Source: Intestinimonas sp052065695 (GTDB lineage Bacteria; Bacillota; Clostridia; Oscillospirales; Oscillospiraceae). Taken from it: 27,341 nt of DNA. The stretch spans positions 1 to 27,341 of the forward strand of contig NZ_JBQHTM010000046.1 of NCBI RefSeq assembly GCF_052065695.1, read 5' to 3'. The position numbers and the translations under genes were made by a program. Each line of letters begins with the position of its first letter. The first letter of the stretch is position 1. Below, one piece after another: positions 6,064 through 14,504 of the stretch. The notes under the pieces were generated by a model that had not been told where the DNA came from, did no database searches, and was given only the letters and a program-made list of their open reading frames with translations.

Positions 6064-7617
6064 TCAGGCGGCCGTGTCGAAGTACAGCTTGGACATGTCG
6101 AGCACATAGAGGGGATAGAACTCATACCCCTTCAGATCGGGATGCATGGCCACAAAGTCGGCCAGGTCCTGAAGATAGACGTTGGCCGCGGTGTCGCTGA
6201 GGATCTTCAGGCACTCCTTATAATAGGCGGTCTGCTGGGCATCATCCACGGTGGCCTGGGCGGCGGCGTAAGCGGCATCGTAGTCGGGGTTATTGTAGTT
6301 GATCATATTCTTGTCGTTGTCGCTCACCCACCGGGCCAGCATGCCGCTGGCGTTGAGGGTGCTGGAGTCGAAGCCCACCACGGTGGACTGGAAGTTCCGA
6401 GCGCCGTAGACGTCGTTGACCCAGGTGTTCCAATCCACCAGCTGGATCTCCGCCTTCACCCCCACGGCAGCCAGCTGCTCCACCAGCACCGTGGCGGTAT
6501 CCACGTGGGGCTGGTAGTTGCTGGGCACGGTGATGGTGAAAGAGAAGCCGTCGGGATAACCCGCCTCTGTCAGCAGCTCCTTGGCCTTCTCGGGGTCATA
6601 GGGATAGGCGTCGGCCAGGCTGGCGTCAAAGTACTTGGTGAAGGCGGGATACATGGAGGAGCCCACCTTGGTGCCGTGGCCCTCAGCGGTGAGTTCCATC
6701 ATGGCGTCCACATCCACCGCGTAGCACAGGGCCTGGCGCACCTTCTCATTGGTGAAGGGCTCCACGGCGTTGTTGAGGTAGAGGGCCTGCACCAGGTTCA
6801 TGGTCCCCTCCAGCACCTGGTAGCCGTTGCTCAGGTTGTTTACCTGGTCGATGGTCAGGTGGGCCACCAGGTCCAGAGCGCCGGAGTCCAGGGCGGTGAA
6901 GAGGGCGGTGTTATCCTCGTAGATCTTGTAGGTCACCTTGTCCAGATGGGCGGGCTCCCCATAGTATTCGTCGTGCTTCTCCAGGATGATGTTCTCCTGG
7001 ACGCTGCGGGAGACGAACTTGAAGGGGCCGGTGCCCACAGGCTGGGTGGCCTGCTCGGTGTAGCCGGCGGGGACGATGTACACGCTGGCCACATAGCTGA
7101 GGAAATCGCTGTTCGGGGCACTCAGGACCATGGTGATCTGATTGCCGTCCACCGTCATGCTCGTGACAGCAGAAAGCGCCTCTACCACGGCGGAAGTCAC
7201 CGAGGTAGCGGCGCAGGTTTCAAAGGAATAGAGCACGTCGTCGGGGGTACACACAGCGCCGTTGTGGAAGACCACATTGTCACGCAGGGTGAACACGTAA
7301 GTCAAACCATCCTCCGACACGGACACGTCGGAGGCAACAGCGTTGACATAGTTCCCGCTGGAGTCGGGCTTTACCAGCCCTTCGAAGACGTTGAACATGA
7401 CCTCTCTAGTTCCTGCGGCCGTCATCTGATACGGGTCAAGACTATCATCCAGGTCCTGGGCGATTCCCACGTTGAGTTCATTGGCGTGGGGCGCCCCGGA
7501 AGAAGGCGTAGTTTCGTCGCTGGGGGCGGTCGTCTGAGTCGTTGCTCCTCCGCATGCGCTGAGTGAACACGCCAGGGCGGCCACCGCCAGGAAAACTGCA
7601 AGAATCCGTTTTTTCAT
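6064..7617 (-). CDS. Extracellular solute-binding lipoprotein, family 5
   Basis: This 517-residue protein is the substrate receptor of the importer. It begins with a lipoprotein signal (MKKRILAVFL, hydrophobic core, lipobox LSAC with Cys22), so it is anchored to the outer face of the membrane. A Ser/Thr-rich linker leads into the family 5 fold with DLDDSLDPYQMTAAGTREV, LTYVFTLRDNVVFHNG and QPVGTGPFKFVSR. The start at 7617 is chosen for the signal peptide and the upstream GGAAGGAG; the longer frame has no ribosome binding site. It is the first gene of a complete five-gene operon with all gene sizes close to nikABCDE, but the same layout serves peptide and opine importers. The substrate is not evident. 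Confidence 0.92.
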   Translation of the reverse strand: MKKRILAVFLAVAALACSLSACGGATTQTTAPSDETTPSSGAPHANELNVGIAQDLDDSLDPYQMTAAGTREVMFNVFEGLVKPDSSGNYVNAVASDVSVSEDGLTYVFTLRDNVVFHNGAVCTPDDVLYSFETCAATSVTSAVVEALSAVTSMTVDGNQITMVLSAPNSDFLSYVASVYIVPAGYTEQATQPVGTGPFKFVSRSVQENIILEKHDEYYGEPAHLDKVTYKIYEDNTALFTALDSGALDLVAHLTIDQVNNLSNGYQVLEGTMNLVQALYLNNAVEPFTNEKVRQALCYAVDVDAMMELTAEGHGTKVGSSMYPAFTKYFDASLADAYPYDPEKAKELLTEAGYPDGFSFTITVPSNYQPHVDTATVLVEQLAAVGVKAEIQLVDWNTWVNDVYGARNFQSTVVGFDSSTLNASGMLARWVSDNDKNMINYNNPDYDAAYAAAQATVDDAQQTAYYKECLKILSDTAANVYLQDLADFVAMHPDLKGYEFYPLYVLDMSKLYFDTAA

Positions 7618-7634
7618 TGCCGATTCTCCTTCCA

Positions 7635-7650
7635 CTGTCCCGTGGGACAG
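7635..7650 (-). promoter_or_regulatory. Small hairpin in leader of importer operon
   Basis: CTGTCCC and GGGACAG form a 7-bp perfect inverted repeat with a two-base centre. It lies just upstream of the ribosome binding site of the binding-protein gene and within the inferred transcript. It could be an operator or an mRNA element. It has no T-tract, so it is not a terminator. Confidence 0.35.
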
Positions 7651-7698
7651 CGTTACAACAAAATAACTTCTTCTCCCATTATTAAATTGTCGCGCTCT

Positions 7699-7727
7699 AT
7701 TGTAGTGCATCCCAGAAAAAAATACAA
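7699..7727 (-). promoter_or_regulatory. Promoter of the ABC importer operon
   Basis: On the minus strand TTGTAT (7727-7722) and TACAAT (7704-7699) are spaced by 17 bases. The start codon of the lipoprotein gene lies about 80 bases downstream, leaving a short leader that contains the small hairpin at 7635-7650. Confidence 0.6.
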
Positions 7728-7779
7728 GCGCTCAGACAATATTTTCTGTGGCATTGGCCTACTTTTTTCCTTTTTAAAA

Positions 7780-7827
7780 ACTACGCTTGTCTTTTATCTT
7801 GACATATGTAGTTTATTGGCGTATGAT
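7780..7827 (+). promoter_or_regulatory. Promoter and candidate operator of tetR-MMPL operon
   Basis: TTGACA (7799-7804) and TATGAT (7822-7827) with a 17-base spacer make a near-consensus promoter 59 bases before the regulator gene. Overlapping the -35 box is an imperfect palindrome: ACTAC...TGTC at 7780-7791 is mirrored by GACA...GTAGT at 7801-7812, matching at 9 of 12 positions. Its placement is ideal for a repressor that blocks RNA polymerase. I infer that the TetR protein encoded next binds it. Confidence 0.6.
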
Positions 7828-7886
7828 AATCCACACAACGCGCCGGGCCGCTAAATTCCCGGCGGCAGACATCGGAGGTATGTCAC

Positions 7887-8462
7887 ATGACCCATGCAGA
7901 AGACGAGACCCTGGACCTGCGGCAGCGCAGGACCCGGCAGTCCCTGGTACGGGCGCTGGAAGAGCTTCTGGCGGAACGGACTTTCCAGTCCCTCTCCGTC
8001 ACCGACATCTGCCAGCGGGCCATGGTCCACCGCACCACCTTTTACGCCCACTTCAACGACAAGCAGGAGCTGCTGCGCTATCTGCTCCTGGGCGTGGAGC
8101 GCCAATGTGTGGAGACCTGTCTGCCCAAAGACTGGTCCGGGGAGGCCCGGGATTACTTCCTCACCGCCGCCCGAAACGTGCTGGACTTCTTCCAGTCCAA
8201 GCGCACCTTCTACCGTTCCTGCCTGCGCAGCGGCGCCGACATTGACGCCCACATGCTGGAGGACCGGGCGGCGGAGGACCTGGTACAGCTCCTCTCCCAC
8301 CCCAGGTTCCACGCCGCCTTCCCCGACTCTGACCCCTGCATCACTGCCCGGTTCTACACCGGCGCCATGCTGTCCCTCCTGCGCTGGTGGCTGGACAGCG
8401 ACGACCCCGTCTCCGTGGATCACCTCATCGCCCATCTGGAGCGCTTCATCCCAGCACTCTGA
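7887..8462 (+). CDS. TetR/AcrR-family regulator
   Basis: This 191-residue protein has an N-terminal TetR DNA-binding domain. The helix-turn-helix lies at about residues 37-56 (SVTDICQRAMVHRTTFYAHF), followed by the usual NDKQELLRYLL. The C-terminal helical ligand-binding domain is unassigned, as usual for the family. The ATG at 7887 follows GGAGG. It is the first gene of a three-gene plus-strand operon, and its stop lies 15 bases before the MMPL gene, with AGGAGG in the gap. The most likely role is a ligand-released repressor of this operon, acting at the palindrome that overlaps the promoter. Confidence 0.9.
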   Translation: MTHAEDETLDLRQRRTRQSLVRALEELLAERTFQSLSVTDICQRAMVHRTTFYAHFNDKQELLRYLLLGVERQCVETCLPKDWSGEARDYFLTAARNVLDFFQSKRTFYRSCLRSGADIDAHMLEDRAAEDLVQLLSHPRFHAAFPDSDPCITARFYTGAMLSLLRWWLDSDDPVSVDHLIAHLERFIPAL

Positions 8463-8477
8463 TCAGGAGGACCCCCT

Positions 8478-10922
8478 ATGGACCAGGAAAAGCACACCGA
8501 AACCTTTATGACCAAGCTCTCCCGCTTCATCGTCGACAAGCGGAAGGCCTTCTATCTCGTCTTTCTGGCGGCCTTTCTCTTCTGTGCCGCCTCCATCAAT
8601 AAGGTAGAGATCAACAACGACATCACCTCCTATCTCCCGCCGGAGACAGAGACCCGCCGGGGACTCACCCTCATGGACGAAGAGTTCGTCACCCTGGGCT
8701 CCGCCGAGGTCATGGTCTCCAACATCCCCTTGGACACGGCCTGGGACCTCTCCCACAAGCTGGAGATCCTGCCCGGCGTCTCCGGCGTCACCTTTGACGA
8801 GACCAACGACCACTACCACGACTCCGCCGCCCTCTTTTCCGTCACCTTTGACGCCCCTGAAGACGACCCTGAGGCCGTCACCGCCCTTCAGGCCGTCCAG
8901 GATGCCCTGGAGGGCTATGACGTATATGTCTCCACCCAGGTGGGCCGGGATGAGTCGGCCAGCCTCCAGAAGGAGATGACGGTCATTCTGGCCATTGCCG
9001 CCGCCGTCATCGTGGTGGTCCTCCTCTTCACCTCCAAGAGCTACATGGAGGTGCCCGTCTACCTCATCGTCTTCGCTGCGGCGGCGGTGCTCAACATGGG
9101 CACCAACTTCATCTTCGGTACCATCTCCTTCATCACCAACTCCATCGCCGTGGTGCTCCAGCTGGCCCTGGCCATCGACTACGCCATCATCTTCTGCCAC
9201 CGGTACATGGAGGAGCGGGACAACGGACTGGACCCCCGTGAGGCCGACATCGCTTCATTGAGCAAGGCCATCGTGGAGATCTCCTCCTCCAGCCTCACCA
9301 CCATCTCGGGCCTGGTGGCCCTCATGCTTATGCAGCTGCGCATCGGCTTCGACATGGGCATCGTCCTGGCCAAGGGCATTGTGTGCTCCATGCTGTGCGT
9401 GTTCCTCCTGATGCCCGGCCTTCTCATGCTCTTCAGCCGCCCCATCGAGCGGACCCGCCACAAAAATCTGGTGCCCAACATCGATTTTTGGGGCCGGGGC
9501 GTGGTCAAGCTGCGGTACATCCTCCCCCCCATCTTCCTGTTGGTGCTGGTGGCGGGCGCCGTCCTCTCCAGCAAGTGCGAATACGTCTTTGACACCAACG
9601 ACGCCGACTTTGACAACAAGCCCGACTGGCGCATCGCCGACGAGAAGGTCACCGACACCTTTGGCAAGAAGAACACCATCGCCGTTCTGGTCCCTCGGGG
9701 GGATTATGAGAAGGAAAAAATGGTCTTACAGCAGGTGGAGGCCCTGGGACCGGTCACCTCGGCCACCGGTCTTGCCAACATCGAGGTGGAGGACGGCCGC
9801 GTCCTCACCGACGCCCTCACCCCCCGGCAGTTCTCCGAGCTGGCCGGGGTGGACATCGAGCTTTGCCGTCTTCTCTACCAGGCCTACGGCCTGAGCGTGG
9901 AGGAGTACGGCGCCATCTTCCAAAACCCCAACGACTACGCCGTCCCCCTCATCGACGTCTTTGAGTTCCTGCTGGAGCAGAAGGACAAGGGAGTGGTGAA
10001 CCTCACCGGCGACCAGGAGGAGAAGGTGGAGGACCTCCGGGAGGAGCTGGACCTGGGTCTGGAGCAGCTCCGGGGCGAGAATTGGTCCCGGCTGGTTTTC
10101 GTGGCCGACATCCCCACCGAGGGGGAGGAGACCTATGCCCTGCTGGACCAGATCCGCGCCATCGCCCAGGCCCAGTACGGCGATGACGTCATCCTGGTGG
10201 GCAACTCCACCAACGCCTTCGATCTGGCCAGCTCCTTCTCCGGGGACAATATGAAGATCAGCGTACTCACCGCCCTCTTCGTCATGGTCATCCTCCTCTT
10301 CACCTTTAAGTCCGCCGGCCTCCCCATCCTGCTGGTGCTCACCATCCAGGGCTCCATCTGGATCAATTTCTCGATCCCCGTGCTCACCGACACCAATCTC
10401 TTCTTCCTGAGCTATCTGGTGGTGAGCTCCATCCAGATGGGCGCCACCATCGACTACGCCATCGTCATCACCAACCGCTACCTGGAACTCAAGGGCGCCA
10501 TGGGCCGGAAGGAGGCCGCTGTGGCCGCCCTGAGCCAGAGCTTCCCCACCGTGCTCACCTCGGGCACCATCATGGCCGTGGCCGGCTTCCTCATCGGCAG
10601 CATCTCCACCGACGCCACCATCGGCTCCGTGGGCCAGGCCCTGGGCCGGGGCACCGTCACCTCCATCTTCCTGGTGATGACGGTGCTGCCCCAGATGCTC
10701 GTGCTGGGCGACGCCCTCATCGAGCGCACCGCCATCACCCTCAACCGGGACCGGAAACAGCGCTTCAACCAGGGCACCATGCGCCTGGACGGCCACGTCC
10801 GGGGCCATGTGGCCGGCTTCGTGGACGGCGAGTTCAAAGGGGTCATCCACGGCAGTGTGGACGCCCTCATCGAAAGCAAATACCAGGAGCCCGACCGCTC
10901 CCAGGAGGAAGACAAGACATGA
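8478..10922 (+). CDS. MMPL/RND-superfamily transporter
   Basis: This is an 814-residue polytopic membrane protein with the duplicated RND layout. Helix 1 lies near 28-46 and a first extracytoplasmic domain spans about 47-165. Helices follow to about 335, then another helix near 346-365, a second extracytoplasmic domain to about 590, and a last helix cluster to about 745. The two halves carry the matching motifs LALAIDYAIIFCHRYMEE and MGATIDYAIVITNRYLE, where the Asp-Tyr pair is the proton-relay site of MMPL proteins. Family members export lipids, siderophores, drugs or surface factors using the proton gradient. The C-terminal cytoplasmic tail is charged. Its stop overlaps the next gene's start (ATGA), implying a stoichiometric partner. 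The substrate is unknown. Confidence 0.92.
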   Translation: MDQEKHTETFMTKLSRFIVDKRKAFYLVFLAAFLFCAASINKVEINNDITSYLPPETETRRGLTLMDEEFVTLGSAEVMVSNIPLDTAWDLSHKLEILPGVSGVTFDETNDHYHDSAALFSVTFDAPEDDPEAVTALQAVQDALEGYDVYVSTQVGRDESASLQKEMTVILAIAAAVIVVVLLFTSKSYMEVPVYLIVFAAAAVLNMGTNFIFGTISFITNSIAVVLQLALAIDYAIIFCHRYMEERDNGLDPREADIASLSKAIVEISSSSLTTISGLVALMLMQLRIGFDMGIVLAKGIVCSMLCVFLLMPGLLMLFSRPIERTRHKNLVPNIDFWGRGVVKLRYILPPIFLLVLVAGAVLSSKCEYVFDTNDADFDNKPDWRIADEKVTDTFGKKNTIAVLVPRGDYEKEKMVLQQVEALGPVTSATGLANIEVEDGRVLTDALTPRQFSELAGVDIELCRLLYQAYGLSVEEYGAIFQNPNDYAVPLIDVFEFLLEQKDKGVVNLTGDQEEKVEDLREELDLGLEQLRGENWSRLVFVADIPTEGEETYALLDQIRAIAQAQYGDDVILVGNSTNAFDLASSFSGDNMKISVLTALFVMVILLFTFKSAGLPILLVLTIQGSIWINFSIPVLTDTNLFFLSYLVVSSIQMGATIDYAIVITNRYLELKGAMGRKEAAVAALSQSFPTVLTSGTIMAVAGFLIGSISTDATIGSVGQALGRGTVTSIFLVMTVLPQMLVLGDALIERTAITLNRDRKQRFNQGTMRLDGHVRGHVAGFVDGEFKGVIHGSVDALIESKYQEPDRSQEEDKT

Positions 10923-13900
10923 GACAGTTCAGACGATTTGCCGCCCTGCTGCTGGCGGGGCTCCTCCTCTCCGGCCAGGTTCTCCCCGCCCTGGCGGCCG
11001 CCCCCGACCTGGTCATCCACAGCCGGGAGGAATTTCTCACCTTCGCCCAGAACTGCACCAGTGACACCTGGTCCCAGGGCCTCACCGTATCCCTGGAGGC
11101 CGACATCGACCTGAGCGGCAGCGGCTTCGCCGCCATCCCCATCTTCCAGGGCACCTTCCACGGCAACGGCCATACCATCCAGGGCTTCTCCCTCACCGGA
11201 AAGGGCTCCCGGTTGGGACTCTTCCGCACCCTCACCGAGACCGCCGTGGTGGACAATCTGACCGTGGAGGGGGCCGTGGCCCCCGGCGGCACCGCGTGTC
11301 AGGTGGGTCTCCTGGCGGGAGAGAACTACGGCTCCATCCAAAATTGTACCGCCAAAGGCGCCGCCACCGGCGTCCAGGACGTGGGCGGTCTGGTAGGCCT
11401 CAACGGCGAGAGCGGCACCATCGATGGGTGCGCCAGCACCGCCACCATCTCCGGCACCACCAACGCTGGCGGCATCGCCGGTCAGAATCTGGGCGCCCTT
11501 CGCAGCTGTACCAACAGCGGCGAGATCGATACCGCCGCCGATCAGGAGCCGCCCACCAGCGTGGGAGGCATCGCCGGTCTCTCCCGGGGGACCATCCAGA
11601 GCTGCCGCAACTCCGGCGCCGTGGGTTATTCCCACCTGGGCTACAACATGGGCGGTATCGTGGGTCTCCAGTCCGGCAGTGTGCTGGACTGCGCCAACAC
11701 CGGCTCCGTCAAGGGGCGCAAGGACGTGGGCGGCATCGTGGGCCAGTTCGAGCCCAACACACAGCTCACCTACGGCCCCTCCCCCATGGACCGGCTCAAC
11801 GACAGCCTGGCGGTGCTCTTTGACCAGATGTCCGTCTTTGTGGACCAGGTCAACGACATTACCACCCGGGGGGTGGCCGACGCCCAGGTCATCGAGGACG
11901 CTATGGGCCAGATTCAGGACCGCACCCATGACGCGGGCACGGAAGGCCACCAGGATTTTCAGGCCATGTCTGACCAGCTCTACGGCTATACCCAGGATAT
12001 CAGCGATGCCCTGGACCGGCTCCACCAGAATGCCGACGACTTTCAGTCCACCGTTGACGACGACCTGGATACCCTTCTGAAGGAGACAGACAACTTCCGT
12101 GTCGCCCTGGACCACATGCTCTCCGGCGCGGACAGCGGACTCTCCCAGGCCATCGAAGCCCTGGACGACACCGCCAATGACATCCACCGTCAGGGCACAG
12201 CCATCCAAAATGCCCTCACCCGGATGGAGCAGGAGGTGCAAAATCTCCAGTATTACCTCCAGCAGGTGGCCCAGCTGGTGGCCTCGGGGGACTTCCTCGG
12301 GGCGCTGGAGCTGCCCTTCCCCTCGCCGGATCCCCGGGGCCCCCTGTCCGACATCGGGGACGCCACCGCCGCCATTTTCCGACTGGCCAATGAGCTTACC
12401 GGCCAGTGGAAGAACATCAGTGATGAGACCTCTGACCGTCTGGGCGAAGCCAAAACCCAGGCCAATCAGGCCGCCGACGCCCTCTACGCCGCCGCTGACC
12501 ACCTGCTCAGCGCCGCCGACCGGTTCTCCGGCCAGGTCTCGTCTGATGTAGATGCAGTGGGCACCGGCAGTGACCAGATTCGGGACCTGCTCAAGGACTA
12601 CTCCGACACCCTGGGCGACAAGGCTCAATCGGCTGCCGACGACATCGACGCCCAGCTCACCATCATCCGGGATCAGGTGGACCAGATGACCCAGGCCGCC
12701 GGTACCGACAACGATGCCCTCAACGCCACCGCCAATCAGATCATTGGCTCTCTGGACCAGGTACGCCAGGCCATCTACGACCTGGGTCAGGAGCCCGAGC
12801 TCACTGTCTCTGACCTGGCCGAAGAGGTCACCGAGGGCCCCGGCCTGGTCCGGGGCTGCACCGTCTCCGCTGCGGTAGAGGGAGACTCCAACACCGGCGG
12901 CATCGTGGGCACCGTGGCCACTGAGCTGGGCTCCGACCCGGAGGAGACCTTCAGTCTGGAGGACATGGAGCTTCTTACCGACGTCTACGCCACCCTCCGT
13001 GCAGTGGTCCGGGACTGCCGCTTTGACGGCTCCGTCACCGTGATGAACGACTGCGGCGGCGGCATCGCCGGCCGGTGTGAGGCAGGGGCCATTCTGGACT
13101 GCGCCGCCCGGGGCACCGTGGAGACGGGCACCGACTACTGCGGCGGCATCGCAGGACGGACCAAGGGGGCCGTGACCCGGTGCGCCGCCCTGGTGGACCT
13201 CACCGGCGGTAGCTGGCTGGGCGGCATCACCGGCCTGGGTGGCGACCTCACCGACTGTCGGGCCATGGTGCGCTGCGACAGCGACGGCGAGGCCCTGGGC
13301 GCCATCATCGGCGAGCGCGATGGCACCCTCACCGGCAACCGCTACCTGCTGGAGGACCTGCCCGGGGTAGACGGAGTGGACGTGTCCGGCGAGGCCCAGG
13401 GCCTGGATTTTGACGCCTTCTCCCAGCTGGACTACATCCCCGCCGACTTCCTCACCTTCTCCTACCGGTTTGTGGTGGACGGTCAGACCGTGGCCGAGCT
13501 CCCCTTCTCCTACGGCGACGACCTGGACCTCTCCCTGGTGCCCCAGGCGCCGGAGAAGGACGGCCAGTTCGGCGTCTGGCCCGACTACCCCACCCAGGAC
13601 CTGCGGCGGTCCATGGTACTGGAGGCCTCCTTTTCCGCCCCCGTCACCACCCTGGCCTCCGGGGAATCCATCCCCGTCCTGCTGGCCCAGGGCACCTTCT
13701 CCCCCGACGCAGCCCTGACCGTGGAGACGATCGACCTGCCGGACAACGTGCCCTCCGGCTACGCCCCAGTGGCCGCCTACGCCTACACCGTCACCGGCTG
13801 TGAGGGCAGCACTGTCACCCTGCGCCTGCAGGCTCAGGACGTGGACCGCCCTGCTGCCGCAGTTCTGATAGACGGCGTCTGGTGCCTGGCAGAGACCCAG

Positions 13901-14071
13901 ACCGACGGCAGCTACCTGGTACTGGAGGGACCGGCGGAGGGACAGGTGCTGCTGCTGGACCATACCTCCCCCGGCCCCCAGGGCTGGGTGCTGGCCCTTG
14001 GGGTGGGCACCGCCGCCCTGGCCCTTCTTCTTCTTCTAAAAATCCGTCAGAGAAAAAAAGCCAGGGCATAG
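10919..14071 (+). CDS. Exported anchored protein: split GLUG repeats with coiled coil
   Basis: This 1050-residue protein has a Sec signal peptide (cut near residue 26, PALA/AA). A beta-solenoid-like N-terminus (31-125) is followed by GLUG-type repeats at about 127-285, for example VGGLVGLN, AGGIAGQN, VGGIAGLSRGTIQSC and MGGIVGLQSGSVLDC. A long region, about 290-622, is rich in Asp, Gln and Ala heptads and predicted to be coiled coil. A second GLUG block follows at about 640-805, then a beta-rich domain to 1020, one transmembrane helix (about 1022-1041) and a basic tail KIRQRKKARA. It should therefore stand outside the cell on a membrane anchor. It overlaps the MMPL gene by four bases. I infer a periplasm-side or wall-spanning partner of that transporter; no function is established for this architecture as far as I know. 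Confidence 0.85.
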   Translation: MRQFRRFAALLLAGLLLSGQVLPALAAAPDLVIHSREEFLTFAQNCTSDTWSQGLTVSLEADIDLSGSGFAAIPIFQGTFHGNGHTIQGFSLTGKGSRLGLFRTLTETAVVDNLTVEGAVAPGGTACQVGLLAGENYGSIQNCTAKGAATGVQDVGGLVGLNGESGTIDGCASTATISGTTNAGGIAGQNLGALRSCTNSGEIDTAADQEPPTSVGGIAGLSRGTIQSCRNSGAVGYSHLGYNMGGIVGLQSGSVLDCANTGSVKGRKDVGGIVGQFEPNTQLTYGPSPMDRLNDSLAVLFDQMSVFVDQVNDITTRGVADAQVIEDAMGQIQDRTHDAGTEGHQDFQAMSDQLYGYTQDISDALDRLHQNADDFQSTVDDDLDTLLKETDNFRVALDHMLSGADSGLSQAIEALDDTANDIHRQGTAIQNALTRMEQEVQNLQYYLQQVAQLVASGDFLGALELPFPSPDPRGPLSDIGDATAAIFRLANELTGQWKNISDETSDRLGEAKTQANQAADALYAAADHLLSAADRFSGQVSSDVDAVGTGSDQIRDLLKDYSDTLGDKAQSAADDIDAQLTIIRDQVDQMTQAAGTDNDALNATANQIIGSLDQVRQAIYDLGQEPELTVSDLAEEVTEGPGLVRGCTVSAAVEGDSNTGGIVGTVATELGSDPEETFSLEDMELLTDVYATLRAVVRDCRFDGSVTVMNDCGGGIAGRCEAGAILDCAARGTVETGTDYCGGIAGRTKGAVTRCAALVDLTGGSWLGGITGLGGDLTDCRAMVRCDSDGEALGAIIGERDGTLTGNRYLLEDLPGVDGVDVSGEAQGLDFDAFSQLDYIPADFLTFSYRFVVDGQTVAELPFSYGDDLDLSLVPQAPEKDGQFGVWPDYPTQDLRRSMVLEASFSAPVTTLASGESIPVLLAQGTFSPDAALTVETIDLPDNVPSGYAPVAAYAYTVTGCEGSTVTLRLQAQDVDRPAAAVLIDGVWCLAETQTDGSYLVLEGPAEGQVLLLDHTSPGPQGWVLALGVGTAALALLLLLKIRQRKKARA

Positions 14072-14101
14072 CCACCGACCCACATGTTATGACCGACACA
14101 C

Positions 14102-14135
14102 GCCCGGCGGGCCATGTCCGCCGGGCATTCTCTTC
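14102..14135 (+). terminator. Terminator of tetR-MMPL-GLUG operon
   Basis: GCCCGGCGG (14102-14110) and CCGCCGGGC (14118-14126) form a 9-bp stem with a seven-base loop, followed by a T-rich run. It lies about 30 bases after the stop of the GLUG gene. Confidence 0.8.
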
Positions 14136-14221
14136 TTATTCATAAAATGTAATTATCTGTATTTTATTTCTGTATTTTTACGATTTTTCCTCTATTTTCT
14201 CCGAAAATTTACAATTTATTC

Positions 14222-14248
14222 TTAATTATTTCCTGCTTCTGTCGATAA
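14222..14248 (+). promoter_or_regulatory. Sigma-D (sigma-28) type promoter of chemoreceptor
   Basis: TTAA (14222-14225), 15 bases, then GTCGATAA (14241-14248) matches the flagellar sigma-D consensus TAAA-N15-GCCGATAA at 3 of 4 and 7 of 8 positions with exact spacing. The flanking DNA (14130-14240) is unusually AT-rich. The expected start of transcription is near 14255, leaving a leader of about 250 bases. This ties the receptor to the motility regulon. Confidence 0.65.
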
Positions 14249-14260
14249 AGAGGTGTGGTA

Positions 14261-14380
14261 AGGTTTGCCTGACCCTGTGTCTCAGGGAGATCAGACCTGT
14301 GGGGATGAGATCCACCTGTCCACGCATAGCCCACATCCCCTTCCTTGTGCCTTTCCAGGAGCGGCGCTCCCACACAAAGG
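14261..14380 (+). ncRNA. Structured leader RNA of chemoreceptor gene
   Basis: Three successive hairpins can be drawn. The first has paired segments AGGT/ACCT, CTGA/TCAG and CCCTG/CAGGG (14261-14298). The second pairs GGGGATG (14301-14307) with CATCCCC (14334-14340). The third pairs CCTTGTG with CACAAAGG around a GGAGC/GCTCC stem (14343-14380). None matches a riboswitch class I recognise, including the c-di-GMP types. The rest of the leader to 14504 has no clear gene; a frame stays open through it but lacks a ribosome binding site. A regulatory role is inference only. Confidence 0.35.
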
Positions 14381-14504
14381 CCAATACATGGACGCCCCCT
14401 GGACTGTTATCATTTGTGAACGCATACTGGCCTCCCACACCACCTGCCAGCCCGACATAATGATCCGACTAGCCCAAGACGCCCAGAGAAAAGGAGATTT
14501 GTAT

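Noticed and set aside
5071..7566. Very long plus-strand open frame (831 codons) opposite the importer genes
   Set aside because: It is the shadow of two clear transporter genes; its product is low-complexity, rich in Gly, His, Val and Asp, with no ribosome binding site or known motifs. High GC removes stop codons from the opposite strand.
9726..10850. Minus-strand open frame of 374 codons within the MMPL gene
   Set aside because: It has shadow composition, and the plus strand encodes intact MMPL motifs throughout.
10478..13963. Minus-strand open frame of 1161 codons opposite the GLUG gene
   Set aside because: The opposite strand has a signal peptide, repeats, a membrane anchor and operon context, while this frame is Gly/Val/His-rich with no domain pattern. 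It is a product of GC bias.
14265..14504. Extended N-terminus for the chemoreceptor
   Set aside because: The frame is open, but the added 80 residues precede the normal N-terminal membrane helix, start at TTG and lack a ribosome binding site. AAGGAG marks the ATG at 14505.
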